DNA of 33,956 bases from Bacillota bacterium (GCA_023622945.1 JAMNYG010000167.1:1-33956); one strand, 5' to 3'. Positions 15,959 to 24,778 are shown, counted from the stretch's first letter. Notes: generated by a model not told the origin, from the sequence alone. A program made the numbers and translations.

Positions 15959-17291
15959 TATTGTCCTCATCTCCATGGCCGTTAGTATCCTTGTCCAACA
16001 CCGGTGGCATTTTTTTCTCCAGCTCCATCATCTGTATGGCCAGGCTCCTGACCTTTTCACGCAGCTTAAAGATACAATCCGTTTCATTGGCAATGCCCCG
16101 AACGATATCTTCGGCAAGAGCCCTGCAGCTCGGTGCTCCGCATGCACCACAGTCAAGCCCCGGAAGTTCCTTGTTTATTTGATTTAGAGCCTCCAGTTTC
16201 TTAAGGGCCTTTTGAAAATCCTCATCAAGCTTCATTACCGGCTTATATTCAACATTGCCGGTCCACACCAGGTCCTGGATGTACTCTTTCTCTCCGGTAT
16301 CGGGTTTTGATTTTTTTCTGGCTTCTTCAATATGTTTTTTCAGCCTTGTTCTTGCTATATACGGATTGACAACGGTAAGGGGTCCTCCAAGGCAACCTCC
16401 TGTACAGGCCAGAGCCTCAACAAATTCCATATCATTCAGTTTATCGTTTTCAATTTCCTCCAGTATGGATATTACGTTGTGTATTCCGTCCACAGCGAGA
16501 AACTTGTCTGAACCGAGAGCGATGCTCTCGCCACCCGGTTTGGCCCAGCTTATTCCTTCATTGCCTGCCAGATCAAGTTCTTCCCCATTTTTGACTTTCC
16601 CCATCGTTAAAAGTATCTTGACATACACATCGTTTATTGATATCACACCGTCTACGGCAGACTTTTCCTTTTCATAAGGCGCTTTTACGCTGGTAACTTT
16701 TGCAGCACAGGGAGAAATGAAAAATACCCCTATTTCATCCGCAGCCAATTTGTATTTCTCTGCAGCTTCGCTCTTGACTATTCTGGCTGCCACTTCCATG
16801 GGAGACTCCAGCTTGAGAATATTGTCCAGAAGATTTGGAAACCTTACCTGTATCAGCCTTACAACAGCAGGACATGCAGAAGAAATCAACGGTTTTTTGA
16901 AATTCTTCTCCGAAATAAGCTTTCTTGTAGCGCTTGACACTATTTCAGCTGCCTTTGCCACTTCATAAACCATGTCAAAGCCTATACGCCTTAATGCATT
17001 CAGTATCTGATTTCTTGAATATTTTGACTCAAACTGTCCGTAAAGGGAAGGTGCAGGAATGGCAACTTTGTATTTAAAAGAGTTTATGGTCTCTATAGGA
17101 TCGGTAATGGCCTTTTTGGCGTGCTGAGGACAGACACGGATACATTCCCCGCAGTCAATGCATCTTTCTGCAATTATCCTCGCTTTGCTTTTCCTGACCC
17201 TTATGGCTTCAGTCGGACATCTTTTTATGCAGTTTGTGCATCCTTTACATCTCTTCTCATCCAAGGTAACCGAATGAAAATAGTTTTGCAT
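15945..17291 (-). CDS. [FeFe]-hydrogenase-like putative sensory protein
   Basis: 448 residues. Two [4Fe-4S] ferredoxin motifs lie at the N-terminus (Cys15, 18, 21, 25 and 44, 47, 50, 54). The H-cluster domain follows: SSACP has Ala139-Cys140, SPCAAK has Cys195 and ACTGGC has Cys296 and Cys300. The four cubane ligands are therefore kept, but the proton-relay cysteine (the first Cys of TSCCP in catalytic enzymes) is Ala139. The C-terminus has a further Fe-S domain (Cys381, 384, 389, 406; CGACGAPSC). There is no PAS domain. The Ala substitution is known from the sensory HydS class, which suggests H2 or redox sensing rather than bulk turnover. It lies within a DRTGGL/ATPase/PHP operon. GTGGTGATTCAATG gives the ribosome site. 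Confidence 0.88.
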   Translation of the reverse strand: MQNYFHSVTLDEKRCKGCTNCIKRCPTEAIRVRKSKARIIAERCIDCGECIRVCPQHAKKAITDPIETINSFKYKVAIPAPSLYGQFESKYSRNQILNALRRIGFDMVYEVAKAAEIVSSATRKLISEKNFKKPLISSACPAVVRLIQVRFPNLLDNILKLESPMEVAARIVKSEAAEKYKLAADEIGVFFISPCAAKVTSVKAPYEKEKSAVDGVISINDVYVKILLTMGKVKNGEELDLAGNEGISWAKPGGESIALGSDKFLAVDGIHNVISILEEIENDKLNDMEFVEALACTGGCLGGPLTVVNPYIARTRLKKHIEEARKKSKPDTGEKEYIQDLVWTGNVEYKPVMKLDEDFQKALKKLEALNQINKELPGLDCGACGAPSCRALAEDIVRGIANETDCIFKLREKVRSLAIQMMELEKKMPPVLDKDTNGHGDEDNNESR

Positions 17292-17366
17292 TGAATCACC
17301 ACTTCCGAGCGCTTTTTCCTAAACCTTACCGTCCTGAATCAGGTGCATAAACCTTCATCCTCAGAC

Positions 17367-17798
17367 TTATGCCTTCAGCCTGATAGTAATCCTGACAGTT
17401 GTCCCCTTGCCTACCTCCGTATTAATTTCAAGTTCGTCTGAATATCTTTTTATGTTGGGCAGCCCCATGCCGGCTCCAAATCCCAGCTCCCTTATTTCAT
17501 CCGGAGCCGTAGAATACCCTTCCTGCATTGCAAGCTCAATATCAGGTATTCCTGGACCCTGATCGGTTATTTCCACAACGATTTTCTCGTTATCTATCTC
17601 CACATGGGCGTTTCCTCCGCCTGCATGTATTACCGAATTGATTTCAGCTTCATACATGCTTATTGTCGCTTTTTTAACAATAAAAGGCGGAATACCCAGC
17701 TGATTGAGGACTTTTTTTACGTTGCTTGATGCTTCACCTGCTACTGAAAAATCATCTCCGGGTATAACGTAATCAAGCTTTATAACATTGTCGCCCAA
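17367..17798 (-). CDS. Anti-sigma-factor-like ATP-binding protein (HATPase)
   Basis: A 143-residue single-domain GHKL ATPase like RsbW/SpoIIAB. It has an N box around E52-N54 (MYEAEINSVIHAG), G1 DQGPGI (79-84) and G2 GFGAGMGL (106-113). Such proteins phosphorylate a Ser/Thr on partner proteins or switch by ATP binding. The partner here is likely the sensor or the DRTGGL proteins of the same operon (inference). The start codon is TTG, with GAGGTG 7 bases upstream, and it begins 2 bases after the upstream stop. Confidence 0.87.
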   Translation of the reverse strand: MGDNVIKLDYVIPGDDFSVAGEASSNVKKVLNQLGIPPFIVKKATISMYEAEINSVIHAGGGNAHVEIDNEKIVVEITDQGPGIPDIELAMQEGYSTAPDEIRELGFGAGMGLPNIKRYSDELEINTEVGKGTTVRITIRLKA

Positions 17799-17800
17799 CC

Positions 17801-18148
17801 TTATGCACCTCTTCCGGTCAGCCCCGCGCTATATAGTTTGCCGCAGGCGACAAACATGGGCTCCCTGGTTGTAAGCACTGATATACCTTTCTCTGCTGCC
17901 AGGTCAACAATGTTTTTCCCGGGCACCTTGCCTCTTACAAAGACGACAACCTTAATATCCATCATCTCTGCAGTACGTATGACCTGGGGATTTACCAATC
18001 CGGTCAGCAAAAGCACGTTTTCTTTCACATATGCCATAACATCGCTCATAAGGTCGGAACCGCATGCCGAAGTTATTTCCAGGTCAAGATTTTCACTTCC
18101 GGCAAGAATCTCAGCATCCAGAATACTAACAACATCTCTTAATTTCAT
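17801..18148 (-). CDS. DRTGGL-domain protein, first gene of the hydrogenase-sensor operon
   Basis: 115 residues from ATG 18148, preferred because AGAGGTG lies 5-6 bases upstream; an ATG at 18166 has no site. The fold type is the same as the second DRTGGL protein at 15602 (KLRDVVSILDAEILAGSENL, then a hydrophobic core and IVDLAAEKGISVLTT), but the sequences are clearly diverged. It is tightly coupled to the ATPase gene. The operon order is DRTGGL, ATPase, hydrogenase-like, DRTGGL, PHP. Confidence 0.82.
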   Translation of the reverse strand: MKLRDVVSILDAEILAGSENLDLEITSACGSDLMSDVMAYVKENVLLLTGLVNPQVIRTAEMMDIKVVVFVRGKVPGKNIVDLAAEKGISVLTTREPMFVACGKLYSAGLTGRGA

Positions 18149-18526
18149 TGCTGCACCTCTGTACATATTGTATGTGTCCTCTTTCAGACCTTGGTATCAA
18201 CTTTCTCCATAATATAATCGGACATTGTATTATTAAACATTGCTCCCTGCATTTCCTGCATTTCGACAAAATTTTGTTCCGAACTTGGTCAATTTTTTCA
18301 CAAATATCAATATTTGCCACCATTAATTAATTATTCCAACAACCGGGTTGTGATGCATGGCCACAAATTATTGCTATAAATTACTGCTTAAAATAATTGC
18401 TTTAAGTTGTTACTTTCAATTAATGCGTTAAATAATTGTTATAAATCATTACTTTAATCAATGCTTTCATTCATGGTTGTCAATCCTGGTTATGTGATTA
18501 AACGTACGGTAATGTCACCAAAAAGC
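18149..18526. other. AT-rich spacer upstream of the hydrogenase-sensor operon
   Basis: A spacer of 378 bases. It should hold the promoter of the minus-strand operon, but I find no convincing pair of boxes; TATATT near 18218-18223 is a weak -10 candidate. A diverged tandem repeat occupies 18366-18472. No ORF in it looks real. Confidence 0.5.
18366..18472. repeat. Diverged tandem repeat, period 12-14 bases, about eight units
   Basis: Successive units such as AATTATTGCTATAA, ATTACTGCTTAAA and ATAATTGCTTTAAG, then TTGTTACTTTCAAT, share an ATTnnTGCTTTAA pattern. The units differ by several bases each, so the array is old or loosely maintained. It lies 54 bases beyond the xylulokinase stop. Confidence 0.55.
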
Positions 18527-20053
18527 TCATTGAATGGCCGCAAGGTCAGCAAAATCCTGCTTCAGGGACTTGTAAAGTTGCCTGTAAATCCGGTACATTT
18601 TTGAATACCTGTCGGCTAAAGCTTTGTTTGCCCTTTGTGTGTTTTCCACCTTTATTACTGCATCGCAGGCTTCACCAACACTGGAATACACTCCGGTGCC
18701 TACGCCCGCCAGCAAGGCCACTCCCAATGCAGGTCCTTCGCTTGAATTAACCGTTGTTATATCGGTTCCAAACACATCTGCCTGCATCTGTCTCCACAGC
18801 CTGCTCCTGCCGCCTCCTCCCGATGCCCTGACCTCAGATACATCTACGCCCATCTCTTTGATGATTTCCAAACAATCTTTAAGGCTGTACACAACACCTT
18901 CCATTATAGCTCTGATCATATCGGGCTTTTCATGTTTTGCGGAAAGGCCGAAGAAAACACCCCTTGCATTAGGGTCAAGATGGGGAGTCCTCTCTCCCAT
19001 CAAATACGGCAGATAGACAAGGCCGTTGCAACCAGGCTCAACCTTTTCTGCTTCCTGATCCATAAGGACATAAGGATCTATTCCCATTAGTTCTGCAGTC
19101 CTTTTTTCCTCTATACAGAAATTATCCCTGAACCATTTCAGGGACAGGCCTGCTCCCTGGGTTACACCCATTATATGCCAGGCGCCAGGCACTGCATGGC
19201 AGAAAGTGTGCACTCTTCCCAAAGGATCTATGCTCACATTGTCTGAATAGGCAAATACCACTCCCGAAGTTCCTATAGTTGATGAAATAATGCCGGGTTT
19301 TACAATTCCATTTCCTACCGCACCGGCAGCCTGGTCACCTGCTCCACCTACAACCGGAGTGCCTTCTTTTAGCCCTGTAGCTTCGGCTGCCTGCCTATGA
19401 ACCTTCCCGCTTATCTCCTGGGATTCGTACAGTTTGCCCAACATGCTCTTTTCTATACCCAGCTTTTCCAGCACCTCATCGCTCCACTTTCTTCCGGGTA
19501 TATCCATAAACTGCATACCGCTGGCATCAGATACTTCGGTGGCAAACTCCCCGGTCAGCTTAAATCTTATATAGTCTTTTGGAAGAAGGATCTTATATAT
19601 TTTTTCAAAAATTTCCGGCTCGTTGTTTTTCACCCACATTACCTTTGAAGCCGTAAATCCGGTGAGGGCAGGATTGGCAGTAATCTCTATCAAGCGTTCC
19701 TTTCCTATCAGGGAAGTTATCTGCTCGCATTCGGCTGCACTCCGCTGATCACACCATATGATTGCTTTTCTAAGAACCTTGTACTCCCTGTCCAGAAGAA
19801 CAGCACCATGCATCTGGCCCGAAAGCCCTATACCCTTCACTTCCGCCGCATTTATCCCGCTTTTCGAGAGTACCTCTCTTACCGTCAGGCATACCGCATT
19901 CCACCAATCTTCTGGGTCCTGCTCCGCCCAGCCTATGTTGGGCTGATACAATGGATATTCTCCCAGAGCGCTGGCTACCGTATTGCCCATCTCATCAAAA
20001 AGCACTGTCTTTGTACCGGAAGTTCCTATGTCAATACCCAGCAAATATGCCAT
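18527..20053 (-). CDS. xylB: Xylulokinase (FGGY family)
   Basis: About 508 residues. It phosphorylates D-xylulose to xylulose 5-phosphate for the pentose phosphate pathway. The ATP-site motif DIGTSGTK (8-15), substrate motif SGQMHG (78-83), catalytic Asp240 in GAGDQAAG and the C-terminal SGGGGRSRLW (411-420) are all present. ATG 20053 is chosen because GGAGGG lies 6 bases before it. No xylA or transporter is adjacent, so the true substrate could be another ketose. The gene stands alone in the minus strand with long spacers on both sides. Confidence 0.92.
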   Translation of the reverse strand: MAYLLGIDIGTSGTKTVLFDEMGNTVASALGEYPLYQPNIGWAEQDPEDWWNAVCLTVREVLSKSGINAAEVKGIGLSGQMHGAVLLDREYKVLRKAIIWCDQRSAAECEQITSLIGKERLIEITANPALTGFTASKVMWVKNNEPEIFEKIYKILLPKDYIRFKLTGEFATEVSDASGMQFMDIPGRKWSDEVLEKLGIEKSMLGKLYESQEISGKVHRQAAEATGLKEGTPVVGGAGDQAAGAVGNGIVKPGIISSTIGTSGVVFAYSDNVSIDPLGRVHTFCHAVPGAWHIMGVTQGAGLSLKWFRDNFCIEEKRTAELMGIDPYVLMDQEAEKVEPGCNGLVYLPYLMGERTPHLDPNARGVFFGLSAKHEKPDMIRAIMEGVVYSLKDCLEIIKEMGVDVSEVRASGGGGRSRLWRQMQADVFGTDITTVNSSEGPALGVALLAGVGTGVYSSVGEACDAVIKVENTQRANKALADRYSKMYRIYRQLYKSLKQDFADLAAIQ

Positions 20054-20598
20054 CCTTATCCCTCCATTCAATACCTTATGCTAGAAAACCCGGGAATGAT
20101 TTCATCTGAATCTGAAAAGCAAATACGTCTGTAATATCCGAAATCAATATGAAGCCATATATCGGTATATCTGCAATATTTTTCAGAACTGCAATGGTAC
20201 AGGCTCAACACCTGTATAATGCCATCATTTCTTTATATAAAACTATTATTTCCTCAAACCCTAATACCTGTTTTATATTATACCAGTATAACGGATTATC
20301 GGAAAGTACAGAGTGAAATATCATACGTTTTTAATACACCTTTAATTTGAAAATTTGAGTACCATGAACTGAAATATTATAACCAATGTGTTGTGCCAGC
20401 ATAGAAACAAGGAAAATGACAGGATAGCGCAACAGGTTAAGCCAACCTCATAGATTGAACTGTCACATTATGCCAAAAATATAGACAGTGCTGTTAAAAT
20501 TACATATATTCCGAGAAAGAGTCCCAACGTACATACCTTACTTAAAACCTATGCTCCTGGCGGCCTGATGCTCTACCTTGATAATAAACTCGGCAATT
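20054..20598. other. Spacer between xylB and the double-MBL gene
   Basis: A spacer of 545 bases, AT-rich. It holds a small hairpin (AGGTT/AACCT at 20434-20448) inside a block (20416-20440) that reappears in part at 24739-24758. At its right end is a duplicate of the last codons of the neighbouring gene (20560-20601). No promoter or gene could be supported in 20072-20400. Confidence 0.5.
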
Positions 20599-20650
20599 TC
20601 AGTTTCTCGCGGCGGGATGCTTGATCTCAATGACAAACTCGGCGATTTCA
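20560..20650 (-). repeat. 49-bp direct repeat: frame-shifted second copy of the MBL gene 3' end
   Basis: Copy B (20609-20650) is the end of the MBL coding sequence; copy A (20560-20601) lies after the stop codon. They match at 32 of 42 ungapped positions. On the minus strand copy A reads EIAEFIIKVEHQAA against EIAEFVIEIKHPAA in copy B, and it ends at its own TAA (20538-20540). Several differences are at third codon positions. Confidence 0.7.
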
Positions 20651-22437
20651 CCGTATATACGCCCGTCACCGGTGATTTCGGCCGTGGCTGCAAGCCTTCT
20701 TCCCGGAGCAATTCCTGCAGGGGCTTTTACGTCAAACCTGACATAGACACATTCCCCTCCCGCGACTTCAATGCATGCTGAGGGATCCGAGCTTTCAAAA
20801 CCGTCAGGCAGTTTAAGAGCTATGCTGTAACAAGTCCTGTTTTTGGAATGGTTAATCAGCCTAAGCCATACCGTAAAATCCCCAGGGCTATGAACGTAGA
20901 CGGTGTAGGGGTAAAAAGATGCCCATGCCGGATCTATGCCGTTTAGAAGTGGATCCTGGCTTACAATTTCATACAATCCATCTCTCATTTCAACTGACCA
21001 GGATACATAACCTGAAAGCATTTCAGGGTTTACACCAAAAGCTCCGTAATGTCCTGTGGCCAGGATGTCGGGATTAAGCTTTTTCATAAGGCAGGCTGCC
21101 TCAACTATTTTCTGGGGATAAACGATATTCTTGAACAATATTGGCGTTACCAGACCGCCTTCAACTGTAGGCCATATATTGTCTCCCGTAAACAGCACCC
21201 TGTGACCGTCTATTTCCAGGAACAGGCCCATTGCATAATGGGTCTGTCCGGGAAGATGATAAAAATAAAGTTCATATTCCTCCCATTTCATTGAATTTCC
21301 CGGTTTCAGGACCATTTGCGGATGAATGGGAACAGCAGGAAGGCATGGCAGCCTGTATGCTCCCGGATTCTCCAGTACATCGGCAAGTTCCTCTATCGTA
21401 CAAACCTTTACTTCACTGAAGGGGTAAAAGCGGTCTGCAGCCTGGTAATACTGCAGCTCCGGCACCCTTGCAGTATGGTCGTCATGATAGTGAGTTACCG
21501 TGATCAAGTCAACGGCTTTCAGCCCGAACTCACTGCTGAGCCTGTCGATGTGGCTTTTGTCCAGATAACCATAATCTATTATCATGCCCTTCCCGCTCCC
21601 GGACAATATAAGGTAAGTGGTATCGCAGACATATATCAGATGAGGAAGTACGCGGCTGAAAGGAAGAGTGGCCCGAGCCTTCCTTTCCGGCTGCATTATT
21701 CTCTGAAGCCGGTTTATGCGGGATATTAGGAGCCTTATGGCCTCATGGGCATCTTCCATGGGGTTTCCATGGGATGGGCAGAGAAGATCCGGGCACAAAC
21801 TGTCCACCTTTTCCAGGGATTTTACCCAATCTGAAAATATCACCATTGGATGAGGGAGATAATGCCATTGAAAATCGTATATATTGTGAACTTTCCCGGG
21901 CTCCGATATAAGATCTCCGCAGAACACGAATCTTTTTCCGCCTTTGTCAAGGATTACGGATATGGCCCCCTTCGAGTCACCGGGAGTGGATATTATTTTA
22001 AAAACACATCCCTGCCATTGGATGGTTTCACCATCAGAGATGCCTGTACACTTTATATTCCTTGTTCTCGAAAAGAAAACCGAATCGAGGGAGTAGTCCA
22101 TGAACACTTTCTTATTCTGCCAGAATTCTTCAACCTTGCCGAACAAGTGCTCTTCATCCCTGGGAACATATATCTTTACATCATCACCCAGAAGTTCATC
22201 CCCTCCGCAGACGTCGCGGTGATGGTTGGTATGGATTACAGCATCAATATCCGTTATACCTAATTCATCAAGAACATTTAGCACCCTGCCCGTGCCGAAA
22301 TCCACCAAAACAGCCCTGTTTCCGTCTTTTATTATATAAACGTTGCAGGAATCCCTGAACAGGTAGATATCCTGCTCCAGCTGACAAAGATTCTGATGAA
22401 GAAAATTTCCGTTGTTTTCAGACCCAAAACTGCTCAT
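20599..22437 (-). CDS. Double metallo-beta-lactamase-fold protein with C-terminal beta domain
   Basis: About 612 residues with two MBL-fold domains and a C-terminal all-beta segment. Domain 1 (about 20-245) has HTNHHRDVCGG (69-79), PGDSKG, CGDLI and PSHGNP. Domain 2 (about 260-490) has THYHDDH (315-321), PGQTHY (396-401), TGDN and ATGHYG. Domain 2 has the standard first motif; domain 1 has N and V in place of two histidines. In both domains the usual PGHT histidine is replaced (Asp and Gln). Residues about 500-612 resemble an Ig-like or NEW3-type domain. Substrate unknown. The start is taken at ATG 22437, after GGGTGAGG. No signal peptide is evident. Confidence 0.8.
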   Translation of the reverse strand: MSSFGSENNGNFLHQNLCQLEQDIYLFRDSCNVYIIKDGNRAVLVDFGTGRVLNVLDELGITDIDAVIHTNHHRDVCGGDELLGDDVKIYVPRDEEHLFGKVEEFWQNKKVFMDYSLDSVFFSRTRNIKCTGISDGETIQWQGCVFKIISTPGDSKGAISVILDKGGKRFVFCGDLISEPGKVHNIYDFQWHYLPHPMVIFSDWVKSLEKVDSLCPDLLCPSHGNPMEDAHEAIRLLISRINRLQRIMQPERKARATLPFSRVLPHLIYVCDTTYLILSGSGKGMIIDYGYLDKSHIDRLSSEFGLKAVDLITVTHYHDDHTARVPELQYYQAADRFYPFSEVKVCTIEELADVLENPGAYRLPCLPAVPIHPQMVLKPGNSMKWEEYELYFYHLPGQTHYAMGLFLEIDGHRVLFTGDNIWPTVEGGLVTPILFKNIVYPQKIVEAACLMKKLNPDILATGHYGAFGVNPEMLSGYVSWSVEMRDGLYEIVSQDPLLNGIDPAWASFYPYTVYVHSPGDFTVWLRLINHSKNRTCYSIALKLPDGFESSDPSACIEVAGGECVYVRFDVKAPAGIAPGRRLAATAEITGDGRIYGEIAEFVIEIKHPAARN

Positions 22438-22484
22438 GGACCTCACCCTTTTTCAATACTTTTTTTTTGAAACTCTCTCATTAT

Positions 22485-22624
22485 GAACTGACGTACTTCT
22501 TCTTACAGAATGATGTAAACTCTTTTTATAAAATGATGTACACTACTTTTATAAATTGACATATACTCTTTTTATAAACTGACGCACAATCTTTTTATAG
22601 AATGACGTACACTTTTTCATTACA
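22485..22624. repeat. Tandem repeat, 23-bp units, about six copies
   Basis: Units begin at 22485, 22508, 22532, 22555, 22578 and 22601, mostly exactly 23 bases. The shared core is AATGACGTACACT followed by a CTTTTTATAA run; each unit differs by 3-6 bases. It lies between the kinase and MBL genes. There are no unique spacers, so it is not CRISPR. Confidence 0.8.
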
Positions 22625-22630
22625 AAGCGA

Positions 22631-22729
22631 TGGTGACTCTACCAGTTACTAGTTGATTCTGCCACCTACTAAACGAATCTACCTCTTACTAAGTGAATCC
22701 AATTTACCAATTGATTCTACCGCTTATCA
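22631..22729. repeat. Tandem repeat, about 20-bp units, five copies, ending on the kinase stop codon
   Basis: Units at 22631, 22651, 22672, 22692 and 22710 share AGTGAATCTACC followed by CTTACTA, with lengths of 18-21. It adjoins the 23-bp array but has a different sequence. The last unit runs into the minus-strand stop codon (22727-22729) of the nucleoside kinase gene. Confidence 0.7.
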
Positions 22730-24397
22730 ATAAAAGCAGCTTCCCCCGATAAATTCTCTTATAATTGAGTTTGCCGGTATCTCTTTTGAATCTATAGGAA
22801 GAAAATAGCTGAGGAATTTTATCAGCCTCTTTGCTTCCGTATACTCAGGATTGCTGTCGTCTATCTCGGCAAGCAGGGGCTCTGCCAGGGTTTTTAACAC
22901 TCCAAGCTCATATACAAGAGAAGAGTTGAACATTACATCCGCTTCCTCCTGGAAGGGGAAAATATTTTTCTCCTCTCCGCGCCTTACCGAAGGCCAGCGC
23001 CTTATTGTATTTATCGCAGAGGTCCCCCTGAACTGGTAATCCCTAACTATCCTCCTGATCATTCTTGTATCGGTGGATGGTATTCTGTTGTGGTCATCTA
23101 TGTTTAATGATGTCAGGGCGCTTATATATATTTTAAACTTCCTTTCCTTTGGGATTGATGCCGTCAGCTTCTCATTGAGCCCATGAATACCCTCGATGAT
23201 CAGCACCTGGTCATCATCAATTTTCAGTTTCCTTCCTACTTTCTCCCTGCAACCTTTTGTAAAGCTGAATATAGGCACTTCAACCTCAATACCGTTTATC
23301 AGGTCCGAAAGATGCCTGTTGAACAATGGCACATCTATAGCCTCCAACGCCTCAAAATCATAATCTCCGTTTTCATCCCTCGGGGTAAGGTTCCTGTCCA
23401 CAAAATAGTCATCAAGGGATATGGTGACCGGCCTTAAGCCGTTTACCCTGAGCTGTATTGATAAGCGCTGAGCGAATGTGGTCTTTCCTGAAGATGAAGG
23501 ACCTGAAATCAGTATTACTTTCTTTTTTTCTTTGTTAAAAGCAATCATATCGGCTATCTGGGCTATCTTCTTTTCCTGGAGCGCCTCAGCCACCCTTATA
23601 AGGTCACAGACCCTGCCTGAACTTACAATATCGTTAAGAGCTCCCACATTCTCTACGCCAAGGACACGCAACCATGTTTTGAATTCCTTAAATATGGAAA
23701 ACAGCTTCTTTTGTTCCCGGAACTCAGGCAGCACATTTGGATTGCTTTTCTCAGGAAACCTTATTATCAATCCCGGAGGATAATACTTAAGTTCAAATAA
23801 GCTTACATACCCTGTATCCGGAACCATATAGCCGTAGAAATAATCCTTCAGATCACCAAGGCTGTATATGGTAACCTGTGGTTTCTTCCTGTGTTCAATA
23901 ATGCTGTACCTGTCTTTTCTACCCATCGTGAGGAATAATTCCTTGGCCTCTTCTGCCGGTATTACCTGCCTTACAAAAGGTATGCGGGCTTTTACAATCT
24001 CCCTCATCCTGTTTTCTATGCTGACAGTTTCTCTCTCGGTGAGCTCTGTTTCACCCTGGATCTCACAATACATTCCCTTGCTTATGGAATGGCTTATGAT
24101 GACTTTTCTGTCGGGAAACAGGTCCTTAACCGCTTTAATGAGTATAAAGTGCAGACTTCTTCTATATATTCTCATACCGTCTTCATCCGTCAGATCAATG
24201 AATGAAACGTTGCAACTTTTATCAAGCCTGTAAGTCAGTTCCCTTATATGGTTGTTCACTCTGCCCGCTACTATGGTGGATGGGTATTTACCTTTGAAAT
24301 CCTTGCTTAACTCAAGAAGAGTGGTCCCGGCAGGAACAAGTCTCTCGCTCCCGTCATTAAATGTGACATTTATTAAATTGTTGCAATTCTTGTTCAT
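22727..24397 (-). CDS. TGS/ThrRS-like and uridine kinase-like fusion (nucleoside kinase)
   Basis: About 556 residues from ATG 24397 (a TTG at 24418 would add seven). Residues about 1-60 are a TGS-type domain (VTFNDGSERLVPAGTTLLEL). About 80-180 resembles the threonyl-tRNA synthetase editing/SAD segment (FILIKAVKDLFPD, then GMYCEI). From about 295 a uridine-kinase-like P-loop domain has GPSSSGKTT (299-307), DDYFVDR and an IIEGIHGLN motif. This architecture is a known conserved clostridial family, usually named nucleoside kinase; its natural substrate is not clear. All kinase motifs look intact. It is divergent from the epimerase gene. Confidence 0.87.
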   Translation of the reverse strand: MNKNCNNLINVTFNDGSERLVPAGTTLLELSKDFKGKYPSTIVAGRVNNHIRELTYRLDKSCNVSFIDLTDEDGMRIYRRSLHFILIKAVKDLFPDRKVIISHSISKGMYCEIQGETELTERETVSIENRMREIVKARIPFVRQVIPAEEAKELFLTMGRKDRYSIIEHRKKPQVTIYSLGDLKDYFYGYMVPDTGYVSLFELKYYPPGLIIRFPEKSNPNVLPEFREQKKLFSIFKEFKTWLRVLGVENVGALNDIVSSGRVCDLIRVAEALQEKKIAQIADMIAFNKEKKKVILISGPSSSGKTTFAQRLSIQLRVNGLRPVTISLDDYFVDRNLTPRDENGDYDFEALEAIDVPLFNRHLSDLINGIEVEVPIFSFTKGCREKVGRKLKIDDDQVLIIEGIHGLNEKLTASIPKERKFKIYISALTSLNIDDHNRIPSTDTRMIRRIVRDYQFRGTSAINTIRRWPSVRRGEEKNIFPFQEEADVMFNSSLVYELGVLKTLAEPLLAEIDDSNPEYTEAKRLIKFLSYFLPIDSKEIPANSIIREFIGGSCFY

Positions 24398-24527
24398 AGC
24401 ATCAGCCCCGTATATCAATTTTATTTCATTTTTTGCAGCAGATCCAACTTCAGAATCAATTAAATCAAAACCCCGCTGTCAAAAGGCTTGCAGGGTTAAC
24501 CTTGATGTATTCTTAAAACAGCCAGAT

Positions 24528-24547
24528 GTATATATCTTCAGATATAT
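24528..24547. promoter_or_regulatory. 20-base palindrome, possible operator
   Basis: TATATATCT, TC, AGATATATA: a perfect 9-bp inverted repeat with a 2-base centre, adjoining a TAGAAT-like box on the minus strand. It is upstream of the kinase gene, but about 130 bases from it. AT-rich palindromes can arise by chance. Confidence 0.3.
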
Positions 24548-24778
24548 ATTCTATCATACTGATTAAAATTCCTTTAATAATTGAGCCTTCAAAAATTGGA
24601 ATAAATGATAATAAACGTGTTCCATGTACTTGTTATTGTTTCTACGTTGTAGTAGAATGCCATTGAATGCAAATATAACCTGATTTATCTTATTGTACTG
24701 ACATGCTGCATATCGAAATGATGCGCAGCAAAGTTAATTTAACCTGTTGTGCTGTCATAATGTTCAGGAAAACAGTAT

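Noticed and set aside
18270-18300. Rex-like redox operator upstream of the hydrogenase-sensor operon
   Set aside because: The minus strand reads TTGTGAAAAAATTGACCAA, one base too long, and the right half does not match TTAACAA.
22485-22729. Possible CRISPR array
   Set aside because: Units are contiguous with no unique spacers of constant length, repeats are diverged, and there are no cas genes nearby.
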